Positions 1 through 8,923 of a stretch of 64,000 nucleotides of DNA are shown here, in pieces (position 1 is the stretch's first letter; each line of letters begins with the position of its first letter). The translations under genes and the position numbers were made by a program. The stretch lies in contig JBFWVT010000017.1 of NCBI GenBank assembly GCA_050246595.1, forward strand, positions 11,001 to 75,000, written 5' to 3'. Source of the stretch: DATARH01 sp050246595 (GTDB lineage Bacteria > Pseudomonadota > Alphaproteobacteria > ATCC43930 > CGMCC-115725). The notes below the pieces were generated by a model that saw nothing but the letters and a program-made list of their open reading frames with translations, ran no database searches and was not told the origin of the DNA.

Positions 1-922
1 CCCACCCCGACCCTCCCCCGCCAGCGGAGGAGGGGACAGCAGAAGTAGCTGGTTCGCTCAGCCCTTCGCCTCCCAGAGGAGAGACAATCGAAGAGAACTG
101 CTCCTTTAACCCTCCCCCGCCAGCGGGGGAGGGCAGGGTGGGGGCATTGCCGGCAACCGGCGCCTGTTCGACCGCAATCAGCCGCTCCAACCGGTCGAGC
201 CGGGTCGCCTCGGGCAGGATCGCGGCGAGCACCCCGTCCGCGCGCATCATCCGCAAGACCGGCACCGGGTCGGCGACAACCAGCAGCCGCAGCACTTCCT
301 GCGCAACCCGCTCGGCCGACAGGGTCGGCAGCAGCGGCACCGCCTCGCGACACGCCTCGCGCGCCGCCCGGTCGCCCTCGCCGCGGCCGAACCGCGCCTC
401 GAAGCGGTAATAGCGCAGCACGCGCAGCACATCCTCGGCGATGCGCCTTGCCGGCTCGCCGACAAACCGCACACGCCGCGCCGCGAGATCGGCCAGCCCG
501 CCGACCGGGTCGTATACGGTCCCGTCCGGGTCGAGATAAAGCGCGTTGATCGTGAAATCGCGCCGCGCCGCGTCTTCGGCCCAATCGGCGTCGAACGCGA
601 CGCGCGCACGCCTTCCATACGTCTCGACATCACGCCGCAAGGTGGTGATCTCGAAATAAAGCGGCGGCACCACCGCTGTCACCGTCCCGTGCGCGATGCC
701 GGTCGGCACCGCCCTGATACCGGCCTTTTCGAGCGCGGCGATAACCTCCTCCGGCCGCGCCGGGGTCGCGAGGTCGAGATCGGCACTCGAACTCCCGAGC
801 AGCGCGTCGCGCACGCAGCCGCCGACAAACCGCGCCTCGATCCCGGCCGCCCGCAGCGCGTCGAGCAATCTCAGTGTCGCCGGTTCCCGCATCCAGAGCG
901 GCGCAATGCATGCCGCCGTCAA
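1..922 (-). CDS. cca: CCA tRNA nucleotidyltransferase, 3' end beyond window
   Basis: Adds or repairs the 3' CCA end of tRNAs in the cytoplasm. The N-terminal half shows the class II nucleotidyltransferase head: RFVGGCVRDALLG, then the SADLDLATPARPEEV metal-binding DxD region, DAARRDFTINALYLDP and the conserved RFVGEPARRIAEDVLRVLRY stretch. The TTG start at 922 overlaps the sulfatase stop by 4 bp (TTGA), suggesting translational coupling; an ATG at 892 is the alternative, but the upstream residues align with the usual W-M/L-x-x-P start region. The frame stays open to the window edge. Its last visible 45 or so codons are made of two palindromic repeat copies encoding TLPSPAGGGG-like peptide, so the enzyme carries a repeat-derived insertion or is read through into repeat DNA. 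The rest of the protein is not visible. Confidence 0.85.
   Translation of the reverse strand, partial: MTAACIAPLWMREPATLRLLDALRAAGIEARFVGGCVRDALLGSSSADLDLATPARPEEVIAALEKAGIRAVPTGIAHGTVTAVVPPLYFEITTLRRDVETYGRRARVAFDADWAEDAARRDFTINALYLDPDGTVYDPVGGLADLAARRVRFVGEPARRIAEDVLRVLRYYRFEARFGRGEGDRAAREACREAVPLLPTLSAERVAQEVLRLLVVADPVPVLRMMRADGVLAAILPEATRLDRLERLIAVEQAPVAGNAPTLPSPAGGGGLKEQFSSIVSPLGGEGLSEPATSAVPSSAGGGGSGW
10..147. repeat. Paired REP-like palindromes inside cca
   Basis: Two copies of a C-rich/G-rich hairpin (core CCCTCCCCCGCCAGCGG followed by its complement) lie at about 10-35 and 108-147. The second copy, including its flank CAGGGTGGGGGCAT, recurs almost unchanged at 41528-41571 downstream of glnA. 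Both copies here are read in frame by cca on the minus strand. Confidence 0.75.
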
Positions 923-2373
923 TTATAGACCGGTTGCGTGCCTGGAGCCGGCGAATAGCCAAAGCTGCCGCGCTTGAGGATCGCCTCGCGCCCGCCGAGC
1001 GCGGCGATGCGCGCACCCTGATCGGCCCTCGCCAGAGCGTCGGCGGCCTCCGGATCGACCACCCGCCGCAACAGCTTCTCGCAATCGGCCACCAGCCCCC
1101 GATACCCCTCCTCGCGCGCCAGATCGCGCGTTTCCTGCGGGTCCGCCTCCAGGTCGAAGAGCTGCGGCGGCATCCCGACATAGTAAATGTATTTGAACGG
1201 TCCCTTGCGGATCATAAAGGCGCCGGTCGCCGCTCCGGTCGCGTGGTATTCCGATAGGATCGTGCGCCGCCGCGCGGTGCCCTTCGCCACCTCGAACAGC
1301 GGGTCGCCGGGCAGGTCGCGGTCCTTGGGATGCGGCGCGAGACCGGCCCCGGCGACGATCGTCGGGAACGCATCGACCAGCGATACCGGCTCATGGCAGA
1401 CAAAGCCCCGCGGCACGTCGGGGCCCGCCAGGATCATCGGCACCCCGGCGGCCTCCTCGTACATCGTCGATTTGCCCCACAGCCGGCGCGTGCCGAGATT
1501 GTCGCCGTGATCGCTCGAATACAGCACGCGCGTCGTTTCGGCGAGACCGGCGGCTCCGAGCGCGCGCATGAGCTTGCCGACATTGTCATCGACAAAGCTG
1601 ACGAGACCAAAATAGGCGGCCAGCGCCCGCCGCAGCTTCGCGTTGTCAAACGCGCGGTCATAGACCTGGCAGTTGCGGATCGCCGCGATATAGGGGTGGT
1701 CCGGTTGTCTTTCGTGCGCCTCGTACAGCGCTGGGATCGGCACCTTGTCCTCGGGATAGAGATCGTACCATTCCGGCCGCGCGATCAGCGGGAAATGCGG
1801 GCACACCAGCGACACGAACAGCACCCACGGCTTGCCGCCCCCTGCCCCGGCTTTCGCCTTGAGCCAGTCGATCGCGGCGGCGGTGATCCGGTCGTCGTAT
1901 TGCTGATACGACGAGTCGCCGCATCCGGCATCGTTCGCGAGCCGCAGACAGGCCCGCCGCTCCGGCAGCGGATCGCGCAGCCAGCCGAGCGGATCACCGA
2001 TCCCCTCGACGACATGCAGCGGCATGATCTCCTCGGTAAACCCGTTGTCGTCGTCGGCGCTGCGGTAATGCAGTTTGCCGATCGACACGACCTCGTGCCC
2101 GGCCTGCTTCAGCCGGTGCCCCCAGGACGGCACGCTGCCGTCATAGGGGATGCCGTTGTCCCAAAACCGAATTTGATGGACATAACGCCCGGTCGCCAGC
2201 GCCGCGCGCGCCGGCACGCAGATCGGCGAATTCGTGTAGGCATCGGTGAACCGCACCCCCGAGGCCGCCAGCCGATCCAGGTTCGGCGTCCTTATCATCG
2301 GATGGCCGGAGCACCCCAGCACCCGCCTGTTGTGCTCGTCGGACAGGATAAAGAGGAGATTGGCCGGTTTCAT
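919..2373 (-). CDS. Sulfatase (choline-sulfatase/arylsulfatase-like)
   Basis: A 484-residue type I sulfatase that hydrolyses sulfate esters; the substrate cannot be told from sequence. The N-terminus reads NLLFILSDEH with the metal-binding Asp12, and Cys52 lies in CVPAR, the C-x-P-x-R signature whose cysteine is oxidised to formylglycine. YSSDHGDNLG near residue 275 is the second metal-binding part. No signal peptide is seen, so a cytoplasmic site is likely, as in choline-sulfatases. The ATG at 2373 has GAGG upstream. It is transcribed toward cca with a 4-bp overlap, and divergently from the MetX-like gene. Activity would need a formylglycine-generating enzyme encoded elsewhere. Confidence 0.85.
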   Translation of the reverse strand: MKPANLLFILSDEHNRRVLGCSGHPMIRTPNLDRLAASGVRFTDAYTNSPICVPARAALATGRYVHQIRFWDNGIPYDGSVPSWGHRLKQAGHEVVSIGKLHYRSADDDNGFTEEIMPLHVVEGIGDPLGWLRDPLPERRACLRLANDAGCGDSSYQQYDDRITAAAIDWLKAKAGAGGGKPWVLFVSLVCPHFPLIARPEWYDLYPEDKVPIPALYEAHERQPDHPYIAAIRNCQVYDRAFDNAKLRRALAAYFGLVSFVDDNVGKLMRALGAAGLAETTRVLYSSDHGDNLGTRRLWGKSTMYEEAAGVPMILAGPDVPRGFVCHEPVSLVDAFPTIVAGAGLAPHPKDRDLPGDPLFEVAKGTARRRTILSEYHATGAATGAFMIRKGPFKYIYYVGMPPQLFDLEADPQETRDLAREEGYRGLVADCEKLLRRVVDPEAADALARADQGARIAALGGREAILKRGSFGYSPAPGTQPVYN

Positions 2374-2500
2374 TTTTGCCTCAAGACCAGAACCGATTGG
2401 CCCCGTTCAACGCTCATCACGGCGAAAACGCCGCCGCACTCTACGGGGTGACAGGACCGGAGCCACCATACACAATCCGCCCGACACACAGGAGGGCAGG

Positions 2501-3601
2501 ATGAACGACAGAGCGCCGCCCCAAACCGGCGATATCGGCCCCGGTAATATCGGCATTGTCGAGGATCAGTTCTTTACGATCCGCGATTTTCCGCTGGCGA
2601 ACGGCGCCGTGCTGCCCGAGGCGACGATCGCCTACGAGACCTACGGCAGGCTTGCGCCGCACGGCCGCAACGCGGTGCTGGTTACGCACGGTTTCACTGG
2701 CAGCCACCACGCCGCCGGCCGCAACCCGGCCAATGGCGACCAGCCCGGCAGTTGGGACGGGCTGATCGGACCGGGCAAGCCAATCGACACCGACCGCCTG
2801 TTCGTAATCGCGAGCAACATGCTGGGGTCGTCCTACGGTTCGACTAACGCCGCCAGCCTCAACCCAGCGACCGGAGCGCCCTACGGCCCCGATTTCCCGG
2901 CGATCGCGATCCGCGATATCGTCGAGGCGCAGAAACTGCTGCTGCAATCGCTCGGCGTCGAACACCTCGTCGCGGTCGCCGGCCCGTCCTACGGCGGCTA
3001 TCAGGCGTTCCAGTGGGCCGTCGCCTACCCCGATTTCATGGATGCGATCGTGCCGGTCAACACCGCGCCGTGGGCCTCGGTCAACACCGACAGGCAGCTC
3101 GCCGAGGTCACGGCGCGGCTCGAAGCCGACCCGGACTGGCAGGGCGGGCGCTATCACGACACTGGACGCGCTCCGGTCGCGATGCTGACCCAAATCCGCA
3201 TCGACACGCTGAGCCGCTACGGTACGGCGGCAAATCTCGCACAACGCTACCCCGATCCCGCCGAAGCCGAGGCGGCCTTGCGCGATATGTCGGAAAGATG
3301 GGCGCACAACTGGGACGCGCATTCGCTGATCATCCTGCGCCGCGCGCTGCTCGACTGGGACACGCGGCCCGATTTCGCGCGGATCAAGGCCAAGGTGCTG
3401 TACCTGCTGTGCCGCAGCGACCCGCTGTTTCCGCCGAAGATCGCTCCCGCCGTAATCAATGCGCTCAAGGCGGCCGGGGTCGAGGCGCGCTATTTCGAGA
3501 TCGACAGCGATCTCGGCCATTCGTCGAGCGGTCCCGAGCACGCCAAATGGTCGCCGGTATTGCGCGCGTTCCTCGAACCGCTGATCGCCTGCGCCGCGTA
3601 G
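2501..3601 (+). CDS. MetX-like alpha/beta-hydrolase acyltransferase
   Basis: A 366-residue member of the homoserine O-acetyltransferase family. Family hallmarks are FVIASNMLGSSYGSTNAAS, the nucleophile elbow GPSYGGYQAFQW, and a C-terminal Asp/His pair in LLCRSDPLFPP and DLGHSSSGPEHAKW. True MetX acetylates homoserine for methionine synthesis, but the family also holds esterases and other acyltransferases, and the usual GGSMGG elbow is replaced here by GPSYGG, so the substrate is uncertain. The ATG at 2501 follows a strong AGGAGGGCAGG ribosome-binding site. It is co-directional with the downstream ATPase gene, 80 bp away. Confidence 0.75.
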   Translation: MNDRAPPQTGDIGPGNIGIVEDQFFTIRDFPLANGAVLPEATIAYETYGRLAPHGRNAVLVTHGFTGSHHAAGRNPANGDQPGSWDGLIGPGKPIDTDRLFVIASNMLGSSYGSTNAASLNPATGAPYGPDFPAIAIRDIVEAQKLLLQSLGVEHLVAVAGPSYGGYQAFQWAVAYPDFMDAIVPVNTAPWASVNTDRQLAEVTARLEADPDWQGGRYHDTGRAPVAMLTQIRIDTLSRYGTAANLAQRYPDPAEAEAALRDMSERWAHNWDAHSLIILRRALLDWDTRPDFARIKAKVLYLLCRSDPLFPPKIAPAVINALKAAGVEARYFEIDSDLGHSSSGPEHAKWSPVLRAFLEPLIACAA

Positions 3602-3681
3602 AGGCACGCAAAAGACCGTATAGAAACCCCGCTGTTTCCTTCCATCTAAGACCGCTATTGGTCGGCAACGGGTCGGGGGTT

Positions 3682-6279
3682 GTGGCTGCATTTCATCATC
3701 TGAGCGCCGATGCCGTTCTCGACCGGCTCGGTTCGGCGCGGGAAGGGCTGAGCGAACAGGAAGCGGCGGCGCGGCTCGAACGCCACGGGCCGAACCGCCT
3801 GCCGCAACCACGCGGCAAGACCCTTGCCGGCGTCTTTATCGCGCAGTTCAAAAGCCCGTTCGTCTATCTGCTGCTGATCGCCGCGGCGGTCTCGCTCGGT
3901 CTTGGTCATGTGACCGACGCCGCGTTCATCGCCGCGGTGCTGCTGCTCAACGCCGGTGTTGGCACCTACCAGGAATGGCGGGCGGAGACGCGGGCGCGGG
4001 CGCTCAAGGCGCTGATCGCAGCCAATGTGGCGGTCTGGCGCGAGGGGCGTCTGCGGCGCCTGCCATCCGAAGCGCTGGTACCCGGCGATGTTGCACAGCT
4101 CGAAAGCGGCGAGCGGGTGCCGGCCGATCTGCGGCTGATCGAGGCACAGAACCTGACCGCCGACGAAAGTCTGCTGACCGGCGAATCGCTGCCGGCGCGA
4201 AAATCGGCCGAGGCCGCCGTGGCCGAGAACGCCCCGCTCGGCGACCGCGCGACAATGCTGCATGCCGGGACAACCGTGCGGACCGGCCGCGCTCTCGCCG
4301 TGGCGGTGGCAACCGCTCGCGAGACGGCGGTCGGGGTGCTCGCCGCGACGCTGGAGCGGCCGGAGCCGGCGCCGCCGCTGGTCCGGCGCATGGCGCGCTT
4401 TACGCGGCACCTCGCGGTCGCGATGGTCGGACTGATCGCACTCTTTGCGCTGCTGGAAGCGTTCCGGGGCGCCGCGCCGGCGGACATTTTTCTGCTCAGC
4501 ATCGCATTGACCGTCGCGGCGATCCCCGAGGGTCTGCCGGCCGCGATAACCGTGGCGCTGTCGATCGCGATGCACCGCATGGGTTTGCGCAACGTCGTCG
4601 TGCGCCAGCTTCCGGCGGTCGAGGGGCTGGGCGCCTGCACGCTGATCGCCACCGACAAGACCGGGACGCTGACCCTCAACCGGCTGACTGTCGAGCGCGT
4701 CTGGACGCCGGGCGACGGCGAACTCGCGCCCGACGACCGGCGCGGGGCGCCGCTGCTGACCGCCGGGGCGTATGCCAGCGAACCGCCGGCCGGAACCGGC
4801 GACGATCTCAGCGGCGACGCGGTCGATCTCGCCTTTCATGCCGCCGCCGCGTCGCATCGGCCGGCAGCCTCGACCGCGCTTACCGCGCGCATCCCCTACG
4901 AACCCGAGAAACGCTTCGGCGCCGCCTTTCACCGTGCCCGCGACGGTCTGGCGGCTTATGTCAAAGGCTCGCCCGAGACGATTTTCGGGTTTTGCGCCGA
5001 TGTGCCGCGGGACGCTGCGACGGCGGCCGAGCGGCTTGCGGCAGCCGGATATCGCGTGCTCGCGGTCGCCGCCGGTCCGGTCGCGGCGGCGGCCGAGGAG
5101 GAATGCACCGGATTGCGGCTGCTCGGGCTTGCCGCACTGATCGATCCGCTGCGGCCCGAGGCGAAAGACGCCGTGGCCGCGTCGCGACGCGCCGGCATCC
5201 GCGTGGTGATGATCACCGGGGACCATCCGCTGACCGCTCTGGCGATCGCGCGCCAGCTCGATCTAGCCTCAGGGCATTTTGACCGGAAGCGCGACGAGGT
5301 CGTCACCGGCGCCGGGCTTTCCCGCCTGGACGGCAAAGCCTTCGATGCCGCCATCGCCCGCGCCTCGGTGTTCGCGCGTACCGAACCGCTGCAAAAGCTC
5401 GCCATCATCGAAAGCCTGCGGCGGCAGGGGGAGATCGTTGCCGTCACCGGAGACGGCATCAACGACGCTGCGGCGCTGCACGCCGCCGATATCGGCGTCG
5501 CGATGGGCCGGGGCGGCACCGATGTGGCGCGCGACGCCTCGGACCTGATCCTGACCGACGACAATTTCGCCTCGATCGTCGCCGGGATCGAGGAGGGCCG
5601 GATCGCCTATGCCAATATTCGCAAGGTCATCCTGCTGCTGCTCTCGACCGGGGTGGCGGAGATCCTGCTGATGCTCCTGGCGACCCTGTCGGGGCTGCCA
5701 CCCCCGCTCAGCGCGGTGCAGCTCCTGTGGCTCAACCTGGTCACCAACGGGCTGCAAAGCGTCGCCCTCGCCTTCGAAAGAGGTGAACCGGGCATCCTGG
5801 AGCACAAGCCGCGCGCCGCGCATGCGCCGATTTTCGACCGGCGCATGATCGAGCAGATTGCACTCGGCGGGTTGACCGTCGGATTGATTGCCTTCGCCAG
5901 CTACAAAGCAGCGCTGGCCGTCGGCGTCACGCACGTGGCGGCCCAGGGCATCGTGCTCTGGGTACTCGTCTGGTGCGAAAACGCGTACTGCCTGAACAGC
6001 CGATCCGAGACCAGATCCGTATTTCGCATCCCGCTGGCGAACAATCCGTTTCTGATCGCGGCGATTGTCGGCACCCAGCTATTGCAGGTTGCGGTCCTTG
6101 CGATACCGCCGCTGCGTAGCCTGTTGTCGCTCGACGATCTCACGCTCGCCGACGGCATGCAGCTCGCGCTCGCTGGCGCGGTCGTACTGGCCGTCATGGA
6201 GGCGTACAAGCTTGTCCGCCCGGCGGACGGCCCGCCCGACCGCGCCGTCAACCGCGATATCGCCGGCACGGCGGGGTAG
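3682..6279 (+). CDS. P-type cation-transporting ATPase (P2A-like)
   Basis: An ATP-driven membrane cation pump of about 865 residues, the normal size for P2 ATPases. It shows the N-terminal cation-ATPase domain, TGES in the actuator domain (about residue 166), PEGLP in transmembrane helix 4, the phosphorylated Asp325 in DKTGTL, and TGDGINDAAAL near residue 589. In helix 6 NLVTNGLQSVALAFE has Ser where the commonly seen NGLQDVALAFE has Asp, so Ca2+ specificity should not be assumed. The frame is open well upstream; GTG at 3682, just before the conserved FHHLSADAVL start, was chosen, with TTG at 3658 possible. Confidence 0.85.
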   Translation: MAAFHHLSADAVLDRLGSAREGLSEQEAAARLERHGPNRLPQPRGKTLAGVFIAQFKSPFVYLLLIAAAVSLGLGHVTDAAFIAAVLLLNAGVGTYQEWRAETRARALKALIAANVAVWREGRLRRLPSEALVPGDVAQLESGERVPADLRLIEAQNLTADESLLTGESLPARKSAEAAVAENAPLGDRATMLHAGTTVRTGRALAVAVATARETAVGVLAATLERPEPAPPLVRRMARFTRHLAVAMVGLIALFALLEAFRGAAPADIFLLSIALTVAAIPEGLPAAITVALSIAMHRMGLRNVVVRQLPAVEGLGACTLIATDKTGTLTLNRLTVERVWTPGDGELAPDDRRGAPLLTAGAYASEPPAGTGDDLSGDAVDLAFHAAAASHRPAASTALTARIPYEPEKRFGAAFHRARDGLAAYVKGSPETIFGFCADVPRDAATAAERLAAAGYRVLAVAAGPVAAAAEEECTGLRLLGLAALIDPLRPEAKDAVAASRRAGIRVVMITGDHPLTALAIARQLDLASGHFDRKRDEVVTGAGLSRLDGKAFDAAIARASVFARTEPLQKLAIIESLRRQGEIVAVTGDGINDAAALHAADIGVAMGRGGTDVARDASDLILTDDNFASIVAGIEEGRIAYANIRKVILLLLSTGVAEILLMLLATLSGLPPPLSAVQLLWLNLVTNGLQSVALAFERGEPGILEHKPRAAHAPIFDRRMIEQIALGGLTVGLIAFASYKAALAVGVTHVAAQGIVLWVLVWCENAYCLNSRSETRSVFRIPLANNPFLIAAIVGTQLLQVAVLAIPPLRSLLSLDDLTLADGMQLALAGAVVLAVMEAYKLVRPADGPPDRAVNRDIAGTAG

Positions 6280-6297
6280 CCGGGCGGGCTGGGACGG

Positions 6298-7221
6298 CTA
6301 AACCCGCTCGTATTTGACGACCCGGCGGGCGCGCGGGGTCCATTCGCCGGGTTGCACGCAGTAGAAATCGCCGCGCGAGTCGCCCCAGATGCCGTGGATC
6401 GAGCGCATGACCGGCCCGTCGCCCCAGCGCGCCAGCCGCTCGCCGTCCAGGGTCAAAAGGCTGACCATCCCGCCATTGTGCTCGGGGATGTAAACGATGT
6501 CGTCCTTGTCGACATAGAAGAATGCCGGACCGATCAGCTCGACCGGCCAGATTTCGAGAAACTTGCCGCTCCGGTCGAACACCTGCACCCGGTCGTTTTC
6601 GCGGTCGGCGACCAGCACGCGGCCGCGACTGTCGATCCATATTCCGTGCGGCAGGTTGAACTGGCCCGGCGCATTGCCCGGATCGCCCCACGAGAACTCG
6701 TGCTTCGCATCGGGCGAGAATTTATGGACGCGCGCGTTGCCGTACCCGTCGGTCATGAACATCGACCCGTCCGGCGCAAAGGCGATATCGGTCGGCAGAT
6801 TGAACGGGCCGCCGCTATGCGTGACCTTTTTCCAGGCCGTCGAACTCAGATCGCCGTCGGCGATGCCGGTATCGGAGCGATAGCCCCTCTCGCCGATCGT
6901 CTGCAACAGCTTGCCGTCGGTCGTGAACTTATAGAACTGGTTCAGGTGCTCGTCGCACAGCCAGACGCGATCCTCGCCGTTCTCCGGAACGATGCGGATC
7001 GCGTGCGGGAACTTGAACAGCCCCTCGCCCCACGACGACACAAACTTGCCGTCGCGGTCGAAGATGACGACCGGGTGCGCCTCGTTGCGATTAAAGCAGT
7101 AGACACGGTCCTGCGAGTCGACCGACACAGCGCAGGCCTTGACGTCGAGCCATTCCGGCGGTTGCTGCCAGTCCTCGCGTACCCGGTACCGGTAATTGCC
7201 GCTGCCGACGATCGGTTCCAT
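6298..7221 (-). CDS. NHL-repeat beta-propeller protein (PAL-like)
   Basis: A 307-residue protein made of NHL-type repeats, with blades containing FPHAIRIV, LPTDIAFAPDGSMF, LPHGIWIDSRGRVLVADREN and SIHGIWGDSRGDFY. It resembles the peptidyl-alpha-hydroxyglycine amidating lyase-like bacterial family, whose role is mostly unknown. No signal peptide or membrane segment is seen. The ATG at 7221 is preceded by AAGGGG. It lies downstream of, and co-directional with, the LigB-type dioxygenase, with a palindromic repeat between them, so the two may belong to one catabolic unit; that is inference from position only. Confidence 0.7.
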   Translation of the reverse strand: MEPIVGSGNYRYRVREDWQQPPEWLDVKACAVSVDSQDRVYCFNRNEAHPVVIFDRDGKFVSSWGEGLFKFPHAIRIVPENGEDRVWLCDEHLNQFYKFTTDGKLLQTIGERGYRSDTGIADGDLSSTAWKKVTHSGGPFNLPTDIAFAPDGSMFMTDGYGNARVHKFSPDAKHEFSWGDPGNAPGQFNLPHGIWIDSRGRVLVADRENDRVQVFDRSGKFLEIWPVELIGPAFFYVDKDDIVYIPEHNGGMVSLLTLDGERLARWGDGPVMRSIHGIWGDSRGDFYCVQPGEWTPRARRVVKYERV

Positions 7222-7251
7222 GTGTTTCCCCTTGGAAGTAGCCGCTATTTC

Positions 7252-7297
7252 GGATCGCGGGCCTCTGGCCCGCATGTGGCCGGGACGGAAGCGGTCC
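7252..7297. repeat. GGACCGC-family palindromic repeat
   Basis: A 46-bp palindrome between the dioxygenase and NHL genes, starting GGATCGCGGGCCTCTGGCCC and ending GACGGAAGCGGTCC. It matches the copy at 55321-55366 over its whole length with few differences, and is related to those at 14545, 17141, 39255 and 39535. Confidence 0.7.
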
Positions 7298-7313
7298 CCA
7301 TTATCCTCCCCGC

Positions 7314-8390
7314 TCAAGCCGGGAACGACACAAAGCATTTGTCCGAAGCCAGGATATAGGTCTCCATATAATCCTGGATGACCGGCTTGCGGTCGAGCGC
7401 CTCCATCGCGCCAGCGAGCGCCATCCAGTTCAGCATCTCGTGCTGCCCGGAATATTCCATATCGGCCAGCGAGCGTTTGCGCCAGGCGCCCCAATCGGCC
7501 CGTTCCAGCGCGTCGAACAAGATGCGGTCGCCCTCGTGATCGGGCCACAGATACCCGTTTTTCGGCGACAGGAAACAATGCGACCACGACGACGACGCGA
7601 TCAGCGCCACCCGGTACGGCGAGCGCGCCAGCACTTCCGCGACTGCCGCACCAACCTCCATAACGCGCCAGGGAGGCGGCGAGGGCGGGTCGCCGGTCTC
7701 GTCCTCCGCGAGCGGCGGCGCGAACAAGTGGCCGAGCCCGCCTTTCGCGTGGATCAAGTTGCGGCCGTAGCAGTTGATCGCGAACGGCACGACCGGATAC
7801 GGCAACCCCGCCCGGTCCCAATCCAGATACAGAAACGTATTGGTAAAGGCGTGCGCCATCGGATGGTGCAGCGGCTTGTAGGCATAGGCCAGGTCGATGC
7901 CGCGTTCGATCAGCCCGGTCGCTATGTGTTTTGCCGCCTCGCGATGGCCTTTCAGATGCAGCGTCCAGTCGCCCGCCTCGCCCCAGCGGTTCGGTTTGCC
8001 GATCCCGTTGCCGCCGTTGGCAATCGCCCACGGTTGCAGGTCGAAACTGTCGTCATAACCGAGAATGCAGAAGGGCGGGACGATGTCCTCGCGGAAATTC
8101 TCGTACTGGTCGTCGCCCCACACCAGCACGAAATCCGGGTCGAAATCGTCGAGGATTTTCCGCAGGGCGCGGAAATCGTTCCCGAACCGCTCGCCGCAGC
8201 GTTGCGCCGCCGAGAGGCCGTCGTCGTTGCCGAGTTCGGCGAGCAATTCGGACGGCCAGTTCGCCGGGTCCTTCACCGCCGGATCGACATTCGGAGCGCT
8301 GAGCACGCGCTGAAACACATCGGTCAACCGCTCGTTCGGCAGGCACAGGGTCGGCCAATGCGTGCAGCCGAGGCCGAGAATTTCCGCCAT
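7314..8390 (-). CDS. Class III extradiol dioxygenase (LigB-like)
   Basis: A 358-residue protein resembling subunit B of protocatechuate 4,5-dioxygenase-type non-heme iron enzymes that open catecholic rings. Likely metal-site elements are the N-terminal GLGCTHWP, the central VWGDDQYENF and the later HPMAHAFTNTF and ASSSWSHCFL segments. It has no alpha-subunit partner in the window, so it may be a single-chain member. The substrate is unknown. The ATG at 8390 has AGGAACACCAGG upstream. The GFA gene upstream runs in the same direction, and the NHL-repeat gene follows. Confidence 0.75.
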   Translation of the reverse strand: MAEILGLGCTHWPTLCLPNERLTDVFQRVLSAPNVDPAVKDPANWPSELLAELGNDDGLSAAQRCGERFGNDFRALRKILDDFDPDFVLVWGDDQYENFREDIVPPFCILGYDDSFDLQPWAIANGGNGIGKPNRWGEAGDWTLHLKGHREAAKHIATGLIERGIDLAYAYKPLHHPMAHAFTNTFLYLDWDRAGLPYPVVPFAINCYGRNLIHAKGGLGHLFAPPLAEDETGDPPSPPPWRVMEVGAAVAEVLARSPYRVALIASSSWSHCFLSPKNGYLWPDHEGDRILFDALERADWGAWRKRSLADMEYSGQHEMLNWMALAGAMEALDRKPVIQDYMETYILASDKCFVSFPA

Positions 8391-8419
8391 CCTGGTGTTC
8401 CTCCCGATTTTCGGGCCGA

Positions 8420-8833
8420 TCAGGTCGGCCGTTTGGCAAAGCGCGGGATGTCGCCGTCGATATGGAGCCAGGGCCACGCATCGTCGCGGAAGGTCTCCCG
8501 CATCGGCATCACCATGGCCGGATCATCAAAGGTCCCGACATTGAGAATGAGCATTCCCGGCCGTCTTGTCGGCGACTCCTCCGCGAGCGAGGAGCCGCAT
8601 TGCGGACAGAAATGCCGCAGCAGCGGCTGGCCGCTGCCGCCCGGGCTGCTGAATGTCGTCATCGCGCCGTCGATCGTTACCGCCGCCTTTGGCACGACAA
8701 CCAGGGCGGCGAAGGCGCTGCCGGTGAAGCGCTGGCAATCGCGGCAATGGCATATCCCTGCGGCAGCCTGCTCGACTGTCGCCGAATAGCGCACCGCGCC
8801 GCACAGGCACCCGCCTTTGATGTCCATCTCCAT
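8420..8833 (-). CDS. GFA-family zinc protein (CENP-V/GFA fold)
   Basis: A 137-residue protein of the glutathione-dependent formaldehyde-activating enzyme family. It has the cysteine pattern of the fold: GGCLCGAVRY at the N-terminus, CHCRDCQR for the inner zinc site, and FCPQCGSSL for the third pair. Most members lack a proven activity, so only the fold and zinc binding are inferred. The start at 8833 (MEMDIKGG) could also be the second Met at 8827. It is 29 bp upstream of the dioxygenase start. Confidence 0.85.
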   Translation of the reverse strand: MEMDIKGGCLCGAVRYSATVEQAAAGICHCRDCQRFTGSAFAALVVVPKAAVTIDGAMTTFSSPGGSGQPLLRHFCPQCGSSLAEESPTRRPGMLILNVGTFDDPAMVMPMRETFRDDAWPWLHIDGDIPRFAKRPT

Positions 8834-8923
8834 CTCCCGAGCCGCAGCCGCGATCGCACCGGGACTCTACTCCGCGGCAAAGTGCCGCCGCAACGTCCTC
8901 GCCGTGCTCGGGAACCAACCGGT

